A stretch of DNA of 64,000 bases from Tubiluchus corallicola (GCA_030141605.1 JAQGDQ010000035.1:310001-374000); one strand, 5' to 3'. Positions 23,101 to 59,121 are shown, numbered from the stretch's first letter. Notes: generated by a model not told the origin, from the letters alone. Translations and numbers: made by a program.

Positions 23101-25272
23101 TACACTATGTACTAATTCTCTTTAGTGATTGTGGGACCGAAAAAAATTGAGAATTAGCTCTAACAACTGAACTTCTGATAACTGTTGAATACAAAGCAGG
23201 AGCTTTTTCATATATAAATACAGTTTGTTGCAAATAAGCATGATTATAAAAGGAGATTTAGCATTTTTTCCATAGTTTTCGACATTCATCTTCTAACACT
23301 CCACAAAAAACTTGAAAATGGTGATTAAGCTTAGACTGAAAATGCACATTGTATTTTGATCCCAGTGCTCCATCACTTGTCCTGCAACCGTAAAAAACTC
23401 GACGTATTCGGGAATGTACTAATGCCATTGAGCACATTACACAAGGTTCATGTGTGACATATAGATCAAAACCCGTGCACAAATATGGAATTTGAGTGTC
23501 ACTTCTTAATGTAGCTTGTATGTTTCGACCCTTATGTGGTACAGACTCACACACTGATGTGCCTAAATCAATGTCTGCAATTTCACAAACCCTATAGTAA
23601 AATTGAGGCCATTTTTCATCAGACAAAAGTGGTAACGCAGTAAATCCACTGTCTGCATGCCAAGCACCACCTCCTTGACTCCGTGCTACCATGTCGATGC
23701 ACATCATCACAGCATGCTGCAATGGGCAACCACTAGAGCGATTGTCACACGCCATGGCTATAATGTTATTACAACTAGGATCTACTATCACTGCACCATA
23801 CTTAAATTTGGCACTTTCTGACTCAAGCGCAATTCGTATAGCCATTTTCAAGAAAAAACGCACATGGGCTTCTTCATCAGTTGTGAAACTCTTATGATTT
23901 AATGTGTTTTCGAGTGCTTTGTCCTCATGAAACGAAGTTGGCCACAGCATAGAGGCAAAGTTAAACTGGGCTCTTGTCAAAGGTGCAGATATTGGCACCT
24001 TTAATATTTCCACTCGTTTTGACAATCCTTTGTCATCAATAAGATCGTCTTGCAAAATATCTTTCACTAAACAAGATTTTTTAGCTTGCTTTACATCACA
24101 AACTGAACACAGTATGATTTGCAAAACTTTTCTCTTTTGCTGATTATTAACCCTGACTCTTTTTAAATGAGGTAAATTTTTCAATGGAAAGATTTTTGCT
24201 AGGTCTTTTATGAGTCTAGACGTTTCTATCTTGTCTTCTACAACAGCAACATAAACTTCAATTGTCTCCACTGTTCTTCTTATAATATCTGGTGGTAAAA
24301 CTGGTTCAACATTTAATCCTACTCCTGATGCAGCTTCAGTTTTCTGCTTCTTCATCGCTGACATACTGACCTACATTCAAAATGTGCAATGATTGCACTC
24401 AGTGAATTGATACAATAGCAGACACATTCACTCTTGTATACATGCATATACATTACAAATACATAAACTAATTAAGTGAAATGTGATAGCATACACTTCC
24501 TTGATTTAGTTTCTATTATTTCGTTTTGCATGCCAGTTTATTTAATCTACACCTCACCCCTTGAATTGCTAGCTTTTATAAAATTAGTGTGCCTGATGGC
24601 TCATTAGTGAATCGTTATTATGTATAACAGATAACAACGATTTCTTGCTAAGTAAACAAGAGAATTTACAGGCTTATTACATCGTGATATGATACTTGAA
24701 TTTAAAGGGGCAAAGATTTTTTCCTCACTTTTTGCACTAATTTGGATGAGTGAGTTCATTCCTCCAAGACTTACTCCCAGTAATTTGTAGCATTAATAAT
24801 GGACTCGAGACAACCATTACTAAGCAAAAAATTTCTAAATCTAATTCTAAAACAACCAAGAACAAAAAATCTAAAGTAGAAGCTAGCAGTAAAAGAATGG
24901 ATTGAGAAGGATTGCAGAGATTTGCCCTAAATATAAGAACAAAGTTAAAAATGCTGACAAAGGCATCTCATGTGAAATCTGCAATTTTCATATTCGTGTG
25001 TTAATGTTAGTGAAATGCTGTACGAAGTTTTATTTCTAGTAGATGATCGCAGTGAAATCCATTAGTGCTGATATTATTATCCATGGCATTAGTAGTATAG
25101 CTTGCACGTGCAGATTGCAAGTTAATAACGATAACGGTGTAAACTAGAATATATCGAAAGCAGTTGTACAGACAATACCTGCAAATCGTGCTAAACAAAT
25201 TTTTATTTGCTGCTTTGGAAGTAAACGCTTGAGTGTTTTTTGTTGAAATTGCTTAAAAACACGCAGTAACAT
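17159..25272 (-). CDS. ATPAF2: ATP synthase F1 assembly factor 2 (ATPAF2/ATP12), complete, 8 exons
   Basis: Exons in coding order: 25272-25179, 21853-21803, 21406-21261, 20087-19990, 19251-19177, 18710-18598, 18381-18266, 17296-17159. All junctions are GT-AG and in phase, giving 276 aa (human 289). ATP12 is a mitochondrial matrix chaperone that holds the F1 alpha subunit until the hexamer forms. Exon 1 encodes a basic, acid-free presequence (MLLRVFKQFQQKTLKRLLPK), as expected for import. The body matches the family: KRFYRNVSITQ, GYEINLDKRKLRTP, AVAVATEWDAQKERI, LCNTVIDNPTRRS, LHELVIPEKT, HLSVETAVYLSRLELEFQ, TKWGKVEWAHEVDKTEVQAR, VHLCSE. Between the exon 20087-19990 and exon 19251-19177 sequences it lacks a few residues found in human; a missed microexon is possible. 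Exon 1 is chosen by phase and presequence character, so it is less certain than the rest. Confidence 0.93.
18110..18245 (-). repeat. Possible tRNA-derived SINE fragment (ATPAF2 last intron)
   Basis: Read on the minus strand, TAGTCAAGAGGTATGGC resembles a pol III A box and GGGGTTCTTATCCC a B box, about 30 bases apart. No complete cloverleaf forms, so it is a decayed tRNA-derived sequence at best. Confidence 0.3.
20426..20993. mobile_element. MITE-like element with terminal inverted repeats (ATPAF2 intron)
   Basis: The left end contains TAGTGTAATTAGTCTGTGTT. The reverse complement of the right end contains TGGTGTAATTAGTCTGTGTG. GTGCACT and TTTTAAAATTAGTC blocks also pair inward. An extra internal copy of the end motif (near 20498-20540) gives the left side a small hairpin. 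No transposase was seen. It lies in the intron between the exons at 21261-21406 and 19990-20087. Confidence 0.65.
23258..24364 (-). CDS. ADAT3: tRNA-specific adenosine deaminase-like subunit 3 (ADAT3), intronless
   Basis: Single open frame of 368 aa (human ADAT3 351). ADAT3 pairs with ADAT2 to deaminate adenosine-34 of several tRNAs to inosine, widening wobble decoding; it acts in nucleus and cytosol. The N-terminal half is the weakly conserved tRNA-binding domain. The deaminase fold follows, with FKYGAVIVD (about 187-195), the first zinc motif HAV at 217-219 and the second PCVMC at 307-311, then LVHSRIRRVFYG and LNHHFQVFCGVLEDEC. The proton-shuttling Glu of active deaminases (HAE) is Val here, the known mark of ADAT3 as a catalytically silent partner. 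The gene lies inside ATPAF2 intron 1 on the same strand. A splice acceptor (AATGTAG) ends 6 bases before the ATG, so the transcript may begin with an upstream noncoding or shared exon. Confidence 0.95.
   Translation of the reverse strand: MSAMKKQKTEAASGVGLNVEPVLPPDIIRRTVETIEVYVAVVEDKIETSRLIKDLAKIFPLKNLPHLKRVRVNNQQKRKVLQIILCSVCDVKQAKKSCLVKDILQDDLIDDKGLSKRVEILKVPISAPLTRAQFNFASMLWPTSFHEDKALENTLNHKSFTTDEEAHVRFFLKMAIRIALESESAKFKYGAVIVDPSCNNIIAMACDNRSSGCPLQHAVMMCIDMVARSQGGGAWHADSGFTALPLLSDEKWPQFYYRVCEIADIDLGTSVCESVPHKGRNIQATLRSDTQIPYLCTGFDLYVTHEPCVMCSMALVHSRIRRVFYGCRTSDGALGSKYNVHFQSKLNHHFQVFCGVLEDECRKLWKKC
24725..25040 (+). mobile_element. Fragment of a LINE ORF1 (PHD-type zinc finger)
   Basis: In one plus frame at 24922-25002 the sequence reads CPKYKNKVKNADKGISCEIC, followed by NFHIRV. 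This is the cysteine spacing of the PHD-like finger at the start of many CR1-type ORF1 proteins. A Lys/Ser/Thr-rich leader with stops precedes it. Further downstream only broken pieces are seen. It is antisense to ATPAF2 and ADAT3 and lies in ATPAF2 intron 1, between ADAT3 and ATPAF2 exon 1. Confidence 0.55.
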
Positions 25273-26284
25273 AATTGCAAGTTCACAACAGAAGCGATTG
25301 CATCGCCATCTTCTGGGTGATTTTATAAAGTTTGAAAAAAAATTCAGCATGCTGCAGAAAGCAGTAATTAAACACATAACGAGCAACCCTGAGACCCAGG
25401 CATGTTGTTAATTTGTTATGAATCGCTATGATTTTATTTCGTCGCAAAGTGACTGGTCAGTGGCATACATAAATAATTATATTTGCGTACATATAATTAC
25501 GCAATTACAGATATGCGTACAATAAAATCTAACGTTAACAATTAACAATAAATCCACGAACTACTACAACATTCTACTTAATTAAGGCAGTCTTAAAAAA
25601 CATTCAATATTAAAAGTGATGATAGCGAAAGGAGGACATGACTATCTACGTATCTACTTGTTTCTTTATTCCATGGACGCCTTTTAAATCCCTTGCTTGC
25701 TGTATGCCGTTGAGCTAGGTCCTGTAACAAAGCCACTATCTGCTCATAAATAGCAAAGAAATCATTGTCTTCAATCATACCCCAAATTTAAGGTATTAAT
25801 ATAGGAGACTTCAGTGCATAAATATTAAATTTTGTTTGGTTGTTTGAAACTGTTGATCATTTGTAGTCATATAAGTTCTACTTCTTCCTGTCTGTAAACT
25901 TGTCTCTCGTTTCTCATTATTTTGATTTCGTATATTTCATGAGTACGTGATTTAATTTATGTATATACTCACTTTTTAATTTTTGCTTTAGGTATTTTGG
26001 TACTTCGGCACACTGTTGTAACTTTTCTGTGTTATAGGCACACATCTAGTATTAGCAGTTTTTACTATATACATATTTTAATAAAATCCAATCTAGACTT
26101 GCGCGCAGTGTCTTTTTCTGCTTTTTAAAAACTACATATAACACTGAATTAAAGCAGATAGGCAGAAGCTACGTATGTTTTATTTAGTGAAGCGACAATT
26201 TTTTTGAAAGATATTATGGGGGAAATTAGTGAGTCATTAAAAAGTTATTAAGCAAAAATAAAAAAGGTACAACCTTAAATTTTA
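25273..26284. other. Upstream region of ATPAF2, no assured gene
   Basis: The presumed ATPAF2 promoter lies here. On the minus strand, 25778-25593 is a 61-residue frame (starts MIEDNDFFAIYEQIVALLQD) with acidic then basic composition. I do not recognise it; it could be a small exon or chance. Nothing else stands out. Confidence 0.35.
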
Positions 26285-26395
26285 TTGGTGCACAAATGTC
26301 TCGTGCCCAAGTATCCCCGTGCCCAAATGTCTGCCCACCCAAGTGTCTCATGCCCAAATGTTCCGTGCCCAAATGGCCGTGTCCAAATACTAAAG
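26285..26395. repeat. Degenerate minisatellite, unit like GTGCCCAAATGTCTC
   Basis: At least six imperfect copies of GTGCCCAAATGTCTC-like units of about 13-19 bases, with spacing changes. It resembles one arm of the repeat-armed fold-back elements at 32.1 and 48.0 kb, but I found no inverted partner nearby. Confidence 0.65.
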
Positions 26396-27486
26396 TAAAA
26401 GGAATCAGCTCCTCAAGACAGATAAATACAGCAATAATCTAGCTTAAAACCAGATACTAGGCCTACTACTCCAGTGGCTTGTGTCTGACAATGATAACTG
26501 TTGCGGACACGAAAGATTGTTTGTCGTTTTTCATTTATTAAGCGATAGGGGAATCTGTCAAAATTATTGAGTTGTTTGCCCTCCAACTTCTTGTCTTTCG
26601 CAAAAAATGGCGCTTTAGTTTATCTTTCATATAACCGAAAGTAAAGATGGAGTTTTGTTGTTTAAACTTAAAACTGCTGGTATTTTTTGCATAAAGTAGA
26701 AGAGTGTTGTTAGATATGCTTGATTGCTTCATAAAAACCAGTCAGCAATTATCCGGTTCACGAAGTAGCTTGAATGAAAAAGAAATAAGCATTTATTTAT
26801 AAGCACTCAAATGTTTTTACTTCTGAGCTCAAAATGCCGTAAGAAAAGGTCAAAATGTGCACAAATTTACGAGATTACAGATGAGGCCGATGAAACAGAA
26901 AACAATAACTACGAACGATTACTACTCAAGCGACCCTAAGCAGATTAATTAAAGTAGCGGTCCTTATACCGCGATCACATTACATTGATACGATATGTAG
27001 CCTATTATTATGACACTATTTGCTTTCTAAGTACTGCTAAGCGGACGTCATAATGTAACGGATATTACATTCTCCGACCATAATCAATTATATCAATGCT
27101 AAATATACGCACGTTTGTTATTACTAATTTATTACTTCAACTAAAGCGGTTCTCAGCTGGTTTATATTGATGAGGGCGGCTTAGATTTCTACTCATAAAA
27201 GATAAAATAATATTTACGCCGTGTATAACGAAGGCAGAGCCCTCGGAGTAGCTTAAAACACCATCAGTTAGTTACTTTTATGAGCAGCTTGCAATAATTA
27301 TTATAGTTTTGAAATTCATCCCTTATATTTAGATATACGATGTAGATATACCAACGGGAGTTGATCCACATATTCGTTATCTGTCACACTAACAATACAT
27401 GTATTTAATCAGGTATAGGTTTCTATGTTTTTAAGTAGTTAAACTATTTCTAGATGACATAAAAAAACATTCAACTGCTCAGACAT
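26396..27486. other. AT-rich intergenic sequence
   Basis: No exon, tRNA fold or clear repeat was found. Short frames on both strands show no family character. Confidence 0.35.
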
Positions 27487-27870
27487 CTATAGCGCTCCTT
27501 GTTGACTGTCTGGGATCGGCCGTCATCATCTTCGAACCAAAAAGGCCCGATGATCCCGTGCTTGCTCATGGCCACCCAGGCAGTACATTTAACGGAATAT
27601 TTTTATCGAATAAAATATGGGTACGCATCTTTTTGGGTCTCTCTGTAATAATAACGAGGGAAACACAGATACAGAGGCAAATACAGAGACTTTCACTCAG
27701 AAAAAATGTTCCCCAAAACTGACTCGAATGGCCATGCATCTTGGTCGCGGCACTTGTAAAAGGCTCCCAGTCGTCATGTAGCCCGGTTTCTTTTCGGGTT
27801 CTGAAGAAATGTAAATATTCCATCAAGGACCGATACTTGGAAAGAGGAAAAACCAGACTACGCAATGATG
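27487..27870 (-). mobile_element. Transposase fragment, Tc1/mariner-superfamily type (decayed)
   Basis: On the minus strand at about 27587-27487 the frame reads TAWVAMSKHGIIGPFWFEDD, then DGRSQTVNKERYR. This is the core of a DDE transposase common in metazoan Tc1/mariner-like elements (typical form VTVWxxxxxxGIIGPYFFED..VTVNxxRY). Upstream on the same strand, to about 27870, the reading is broken by frameshifts. No ends or inverted repeats were identified, so it is a relic. Confidence 0.6.
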
Positions 27871-28354
27871 TACCTTCTTATTACAATGAGGATCAAAGCT
27901 TATAAGCTCAAACTTAGTTTGAAAGAACGTTTTTTCAGGACGACCCTGTACCGTAAAAGTTTGATTCAGCTACCGGACTGCAAAAAATGTGTAATTTTTG
28001 AACGCTGATTTTTAAACTGTGATTAAGTCAAGTCGAGGATTTGCAGGAAGTTTATTAAAATTGCTAGGATTACAAAATCACTATACTGTTACTTTCTGCA
28101 GATTATGTAGCCACAAATAGTGTAGGGTAGCTATGTAAGCTATGTAGGGATTATGTAGGCTAATTACTGCAATATTGTTACACAAATAATTTTTTACCTT
28201 TTAGTAAACAAGTAATGTGGAAAAGCAAGTATTCATTAGCTTACAAAAATCCGATGCTTGATTTATATGCGTGAAGTATAACTACTGATCTAAATGATTT
28301 TTCTCTGTGATATACATTTCCTCAATTTACATTGTTCCTTATAACAGGCATGGC

Positions 28355-28360
28355 TTTATT
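28355..28360 (-). terminator. Possible polyadenylation signal of the GABA-B-like receptor
   Basis: AATAAA on the minus strand, 142 bases past the receptor stop codon. Position and strand suit a 3' UTR end; no other signal is closer. Confidence 0.45.
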
Positions 28361-28501
28361 CAACGAATTTAGGTTGACATTATGTTTTGCAGAGATGTAT
28401 CTTGTTGGATTTTCTTATTAATCTGAGCAAACGTCCAACGATGATTAAAGTTTCTTCACGTCACAGAAAACCACATTTAAGTTTGGCTGATCATTAACTA
28501 C

Positions 28502-53067
<24,566 letters not shown>

Positions 53068-54959
53068 GTTGATAGATCAAAAACAGATTTGAACTTCGAT
53101 TTCAATTTTTTACTTTCTTCAGCTTTCAAAATGAAACTGAACTGATTTTCATGTGCATTTTTATGCTGGTAACTCTTCCTAAATTAATTACGCTACAATA
53201 AGGTTTCTCGTGTCGTCTTTTGTGACACAACGTATCCAAATAAATTACATGTAATCGCAGAAACGATACACCTGACATGCGCCTTTGTAGCGTTGCTATT
53301 GCGCTGTTGCAGATTTTAGGAAAACAACATAGAATTACCGAATACAATTTTTCCTTCTTGTAGGCCTAGTACTCTATTCAAACTGTCTAGCCATGAAAGA
53401 AAAATTGGGTGGGATTAATGTTAGGCTCTACAGCCGTCAGACTGCTTGGGGCCATCCATCCTTACAGGAAATTAGGAAAGTATCAGGATTTTTTCGGCGC
53501 CTAGCACTAGCTTTTATATAATATATTTATTTATTTTGTTATTTTTTATTAGAAATTTGTCCCATATGCTGTAGAATTTTTACGTCCAATTCATCGTTCG
53601 TTTTGAACATTGTCTCAAATGACCAAACACAACTGTTCGGACATGACAAGAGGCTGCCAGTAGCCTGAACACTCAAACAAAGTGGTCTTGTTATAGCATA
53701 TTTAGCACTGCCAAATTCATTGTGACTAATTGTTACTAATTATTTCCGGTGACGCACTTTTTAGGGGCTTGGGTTTAGATGCCAAAGATTAGGATACGGT
53801 AGGCTGTCCAGATTTGGTCTTTAGGCCCCGCGCAGGCATGCAATTTTTAATTGCACAACTGAAAATTGCAACAATTTTACTGATGTACCAAAATCGAGCG
53901 CGTGGCACGCAATTTTAAATTTTGCAACTGCCGGCATATGTACGTAGACGTTGCTTGTATTTGTACATTATTAATTCACAAAAAGACAAAGAGACCGCCG
54001 AAAATATTGGGACCACCCAATTTAACTAGCCAGCAATTACCGAAAGGGCAATTTTACAAACTCTATAACAACTTACGGGCTTGCCCGAGTAAATTGTTCC
54101 AATTTTGGAGTACTATTTGTTTAATCTCATTCCACATTTTATTTCTTAAGTTTCTGTCTGCATGTTCACGCACGATTTGTAATATGCAGCTGGTCTCTCC
54201 TGCATGGAAGTGATAAAATCTATGAAATCTCTTTCATCCATTTAGCGGTAATAATTTCCGCGCTCACTTAGCTGTATCTGAAGTTTTTAGCAGACAATTC
54301 TGAATGAGCGAAACTCGCGGTAGCGATTTCCGCAGCTTGCCTAAAAGTTTTCTCGCTAAAACCAGTAAAATTTGCGTCATTCCCGTGAAGCCTTGAAAGC
54401 ATTGATACAGAAATAAGCACCGGGCAGTAGAAATATGTTCATTGCACTAAGATGAGTTCGCAATACGCTTTTCAATTTCAAAACTTGTGTGGTAACGTGT
54501 GATAACAGTAACAAGTCAGTTAAACACAACCAAAAGGCTCTAGGATGTGATAACTGTAATATAGGTGGTTTCACTAAAGATGGTCACCATTATCAACTAA
54601 CGATTATAATGAACTAGCCACAGATAATAATGAATAGTTTTGCCATTTTTGCCTACAGTTTATTTTTCCGTTCAGTAATATACCAGACGATGAAGAATTT
54701 AAACATATTACACGTTTTTCGAATTTTGGTTCCATTTTGTGCGACTTTACTTTAAATCTTTTTTGCACTGAATCAGATTATAGCAATAATGTCGCAAATA
54801 TGGCAGATACTGATTTTTATCAGTGTAACAAATTTAATATCAAAAGAATTAGTATGATGAGTACCAATTCTGGTACTCAGTTCATTTGTAAAAAAATGAG
54901 AAAATAATGATGGATTGGTAATGTAAAATTAAATTTGGCGGGATTTGCCAGGTAAACCA
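53068..54959. other. Upstream region of the receptor, AT-rich, with a GCAATTTT-rich relic
   Basis: The receptor promoter should lie at the left end of this stretch. At 53836-53935 a block with GCGCAGGCATGCAATTTTTA and several GCAATTTT/AAAATTGC words shows local dyad symmetry. A similar block in inverse orientation lies at 59925-59985. No gene was found. Confidence 0.4.
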
Positions 54960-57900
54960 GTTCTGTGGCGGTGATTGGACTTACAAGACAGTTCAAGAAG
55001 ACAATAGACGGCTTTAAGACGCAAGTAGTAGACAGCCTAAATAATCAGCAGCGCTGTTATTGTGCAGAAAATAAACAATTATGCCAGCGTCGTGTGACCA
55101 CTGTCGTAAGAAGTACCCTAATAGACCAGACTTCGGAAATCTCTTGTTGTGTGATAAGTGCGTATTAAAAATGCAAAAACGCTCTGAGGGTGTGGAGGAT
55201 CCAGCGTCTCGGTCCCAAGGTAGAAAAACTTCACTTCAACTAGCAACCAGGCTGAAATGGGAGAAACAGACTTAGCAGACGATAGGCTGATAAGCAGCTT
55301 AAAAGTTGCGCAATTTAAGTCATTATTGTCGGAAATAATAGATAAAAAATTCTGCGAATTCGAGAGGAGAATTAATGAGAAGATTAGTCAAACAATCCAA
55401 CTTATTAAAGCTGATGTGTCAAAAGTTGAGGTGGATGTCAAGTGAGTGGAGGCAGAGTGTAATACACTTAGGGCAGCTGTAGGTGATTTAAAAGATATTG
55501 TGTGCAGTCAGCAAAACTTTGTGGAAAAGTTGGAAGCAGAGAGGCGCTCCTTTAACTTAATGATTACCGGCATTCCAGAGCAAACAGAAAAAGAAGCTGA
55601 TAATCTGAAATGCAGGCAAGTGTTTGATATTCTAGGCTATCAAACAGAAAGTTATACATCGAAGAGGATAGGCAACACGGCAACACAAAATGGCGAGGCG
55701 AGTGCAGAGGTTGTGAGGCCCAGGCCAGTGTTAGTGACAACGCAACGGTTACTCGCCTTCTCAAAAACAGTAAAAAACTGAAAGAACCAGGGCATGAAGA
55801 GTGGCTAAAGCGTGTGTACGTCAATAGGAATGTTTTGTCTTGAATACGTAAACAAAATGCTGAACTTGGAACCTGAACAAGAAAAAACTTTAAATAGAAA
55901 TGGGACTATCATTTATAACGCAAATGTTACAAAATCGTTTTTATAGAGTCTGAGGTAAATGCCAATACGAATGAAGTGTTACGAATCTGTTCTTGGAATA
56001 TAAATGGTATTAAAGGTAAACTATTGAGTAATGATGTACTAACCCTTATAAATTTGTTTGATGTTGTTTTTATTAACGAAGTTAAACGTAGTATAAACTT
56101 TGAAGTACCAGGTTTCTATGTTTACAGAAGTTATTTTACCCTAGATACTGGACATCGTGGCGGTGTAGCTGTGTTAGTGAAGCGTAATTTATCAGAAAGC
56201 TGTATTGCCGAACCGGACCTGTTAAAGTCTGACTAAATATGGGTTAGGTTTAAAATTCTACCTGATGTATGGATTGGTGGCTGTTATGTGCCACCTGCTG
56301 ATTCTCCTTTCTTTGACATGCAGTCGTTTGTTGATATAAATTGTAAATGTATTCAAGCCCACGAAAATTCAAAAACGGTTGTTATCATTGGTGACTTTAA
56401 TAGCCGTTTAGGTTGCATGGCGGATCTTAAAAGTAGATGGATCATACTACTATGCCCACAATCCCGATGGAATGCGCAATGAACATGGTAGAACACTAAT
56501 TAACTTATGTACAGATAACAACTTGTGCTTGGTAAATCATTTATGCATTAAGAGCAAGTGCTTTGGGGTGGGCTTACTTTTAGAATGAAACACAGGTGGG
56601 TTTCGCAGCTTGATTTCGCAGCTGTATCCCTGTCTCTTATGGAGAGGATAGAATCTTTCGAAGTATTGAACTAAAACATGTATCCATCTAACCACGCCCT
56701 CATTAGTTTATGCTTGGCAACCAATCGGTTCAATGTGCTACACCTTGCGGAAAGAATGGATCTATTAATGAACAGATACACTGTTGATGCTCCGAAAAAG
56801 AAGAAGCTTATAAAACTAAAATATTTGGATATGGAAAGACTCAGGAGAGTAATGGCGGAACTGCCAGTTCCACGTTATGATGAACGACAGAGTATTGACA
56901 GTTTAAGTATCACGTTAACAGAATTATTGTATTCTACTGTTTTAAACTGTTTAAAACCTCGCATCTCAACTGGTCCACGTCGGAGCTGCAACCGGTGGGA
57001 CTACTTAATGAATATGAAGGGCGAGAGAAAGATATGGCGCGCAATTAACTGGAAAGGAGCTGTAATGGAAAGAGTGGATGAAAAGCGGCCAAGTGACCGT
57101 GAGTTTGCGACACATTTTGAAATGCTTCTAAATACCAATAGGCATGACGGGAGCAGCTTACAAGATCTACTGGGCGACAGAGACTTTTTGTTTGTACCTG
57201 TTCTTGACGACCCAATACCAATGGAAGAAATTGCGCAACAAATCCGGGAACAGGATCCAGATAAAGGTGTCGGAGCAGACTGTCCGTGAATGAATTTTTT
57301 GTCAAATGACTGGCTAATTTTACTGGTTTATCTCTTCAATAAGGCCTTTATCGAAAATGAGTTCCCGATTATATGGGCGATAGCTAAACTGGTTGTTATT
57401 TTTAAGAAAGGAAATGTAATAACTACCGAGGTATGAGTATCATTTATAGCCTTTGTAAAATATATGACGGTATACTGGCAGAACGTATCAAGTTATGGGC
57501 AAACATTGAAAATGAACAATCAGGGGCACAACCGGGAAAAGGCTGTGAAGAACACATCTTAGCAGTCAGGTTAATGATTGACTCTGCAATCCGGATGAAA
57601 AACAAGCTTTACAATAGTCTTTGTTAACTTTGAAGAGGCGTACGACCGTGTAAACAGAAAGAAATTACTGAATTGTTTAGTGTCGCACGGATGTGGAGGC
57701 CGTATGTTACGTGCAATCGCTGCAATGTATGATTCAACAAAAAGCTTGTTAGGAACAAATGTAATTACCTATAATGGAGTTGTGAAGCAAGGCTCTCTGA
57801 ACTCATGCATCCTGTTCTGCATCTATGCCAATCCACTTATAACATCATTGAAGGCCACTGATACGAATGAATGGTTAGGGGATTCGCGTGTATTCCTAAT

Positions 57901-59121
57901 GATGGATGACACGGCTATTTTGGCATCAAACCGTGAACAATGTAACATTAATTTGGAGCACTTACAATCATTTTGTGACAACTATGAGATGTCGATGAAC
58001 CATACTAAGACTCAGTTTATGGTGGTAAACGGTGATGTAGCCGATGACCAGCCTATGACAACGACAGATTTCCAAATTAAGCGCACGTCTACGTATGTTT
58101 ATTCAGGAGCTACTATCACAGATGACGGGAAGACTGATTCAATAGTCAAGCATCATATGCAAGAAAAGAATGCACATATTTTGAAGTTTTATGCTTTTTT
58201 GAGGAAAAACGAAGATTTTCCCTACTATGTGAAGAAAAGAGTCCTAGATTGTGCGCTGTTGACGGCAATATTCTACAGCTCCCAGAGTTGAAATACTGAT
58301 AATAGGACTTGTATGCCTTGCTGTATGCATATGGGGTTAATCAAGGCTTTATTGGGCGTCAGACAGACTACCTGTAACGACCTTGCTTTAATTGAATCTG
58401 GACACCCACCCCCTTTAGTTTGGATACGATCTAGGCAGCAGAAAACATGGGCAAAACTTATGAGAAATACTTTTCGCCACGAACCTGTCGCCATAGCAAG
58501 GAATGCAGGCAGCAAACTTCTTAGATGTCTTGACCAGCTTCAGGTGAATTACCGGCCAGACTATATACCTCAGCAGAGAGTTTTGTTGGAACAGCGCATA
58601 AGGAATCGGTTAATTCTACACGTTGTGTAACCTACTTGGAATTGAACCCCGGTCTCGAAACTCCTCGTTTTGAATCGACAATATTTGAGCATCATCGGAT
58701 TAGCTTCACAAGAATGCGTCTCCAATCACGTAGGCTGCGGATAGAAACGGGTAGATGGGCGAGACAGCCAAGGGAAAATGGGTTATGTCCTTGTGGAGAC
58801 TTTCAAACTGAGAAACACGTTATACAGACATGCCTCTAACATCAAATATTAGAAACAGCTACGACAATGTAAACTTTGCTGATCTAACTCACTTCTTTGA
58901 GCACACTAATTGTTATAGAATATGTTATGAAATTTTGTAACTTTTATGCTGATGTATCTTGTATGCATAACACTGTTTTTAATGCTATGACCTTGAGTAG
59001 GAAATGTACGTAAAATGACATTTGGACTAAAATCACTAATGTATCGATTGTGGCACTTACCTCGTTCCTCGTGTATACATGTAACTTGTTTTAGTCAATA
59101 AACTACATACATACATACATA
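54960..59121 (+). mobile_element. Nearly full-length but inactivated LINE (ORF1, APE endonuclease, RT)
   Basis: ORF1 begins near 55081 with a Cys-rich finger (CDHCRKKYP, LLCDKCVLKM). It continues after a frame change with coiled coil (55257-55442), one TGA, then the RNA-binding region (FNLMITGIPEQTEKEADNLK, LKRVYVNRN). ORF2 starts near 55976 with the AP-endonuclease (RICSWNINGI, FINEVK, GGCYVPPADSP, VVIIGDFNSR). The linker is at 56678-57289. RT follows with AIAKLVVIFKKGN, GAQPGKGCEEHILAVRL, FEEAYDRVNRKKLLNCL, VVKQGSLNSCILFCIYANPL and MMDDTAILAS. The C terminus at 58636-58839 ends in a Cys-His motif (CPCGDFQTEKHVIQTC). The 3' tail is ACATACATACATACAT. Stops and frameshifts in both ORFs make it inactive. 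No clade was assigned. Confidence 0.88.

Noticed and set aside
25593-25778. 61-codon minus-strand frame upstream of ATPAF2
   Set aside because: Not recognised; no partner exon found. It could be a small exon of an unknown gene, so it is mentioned only in the region note.
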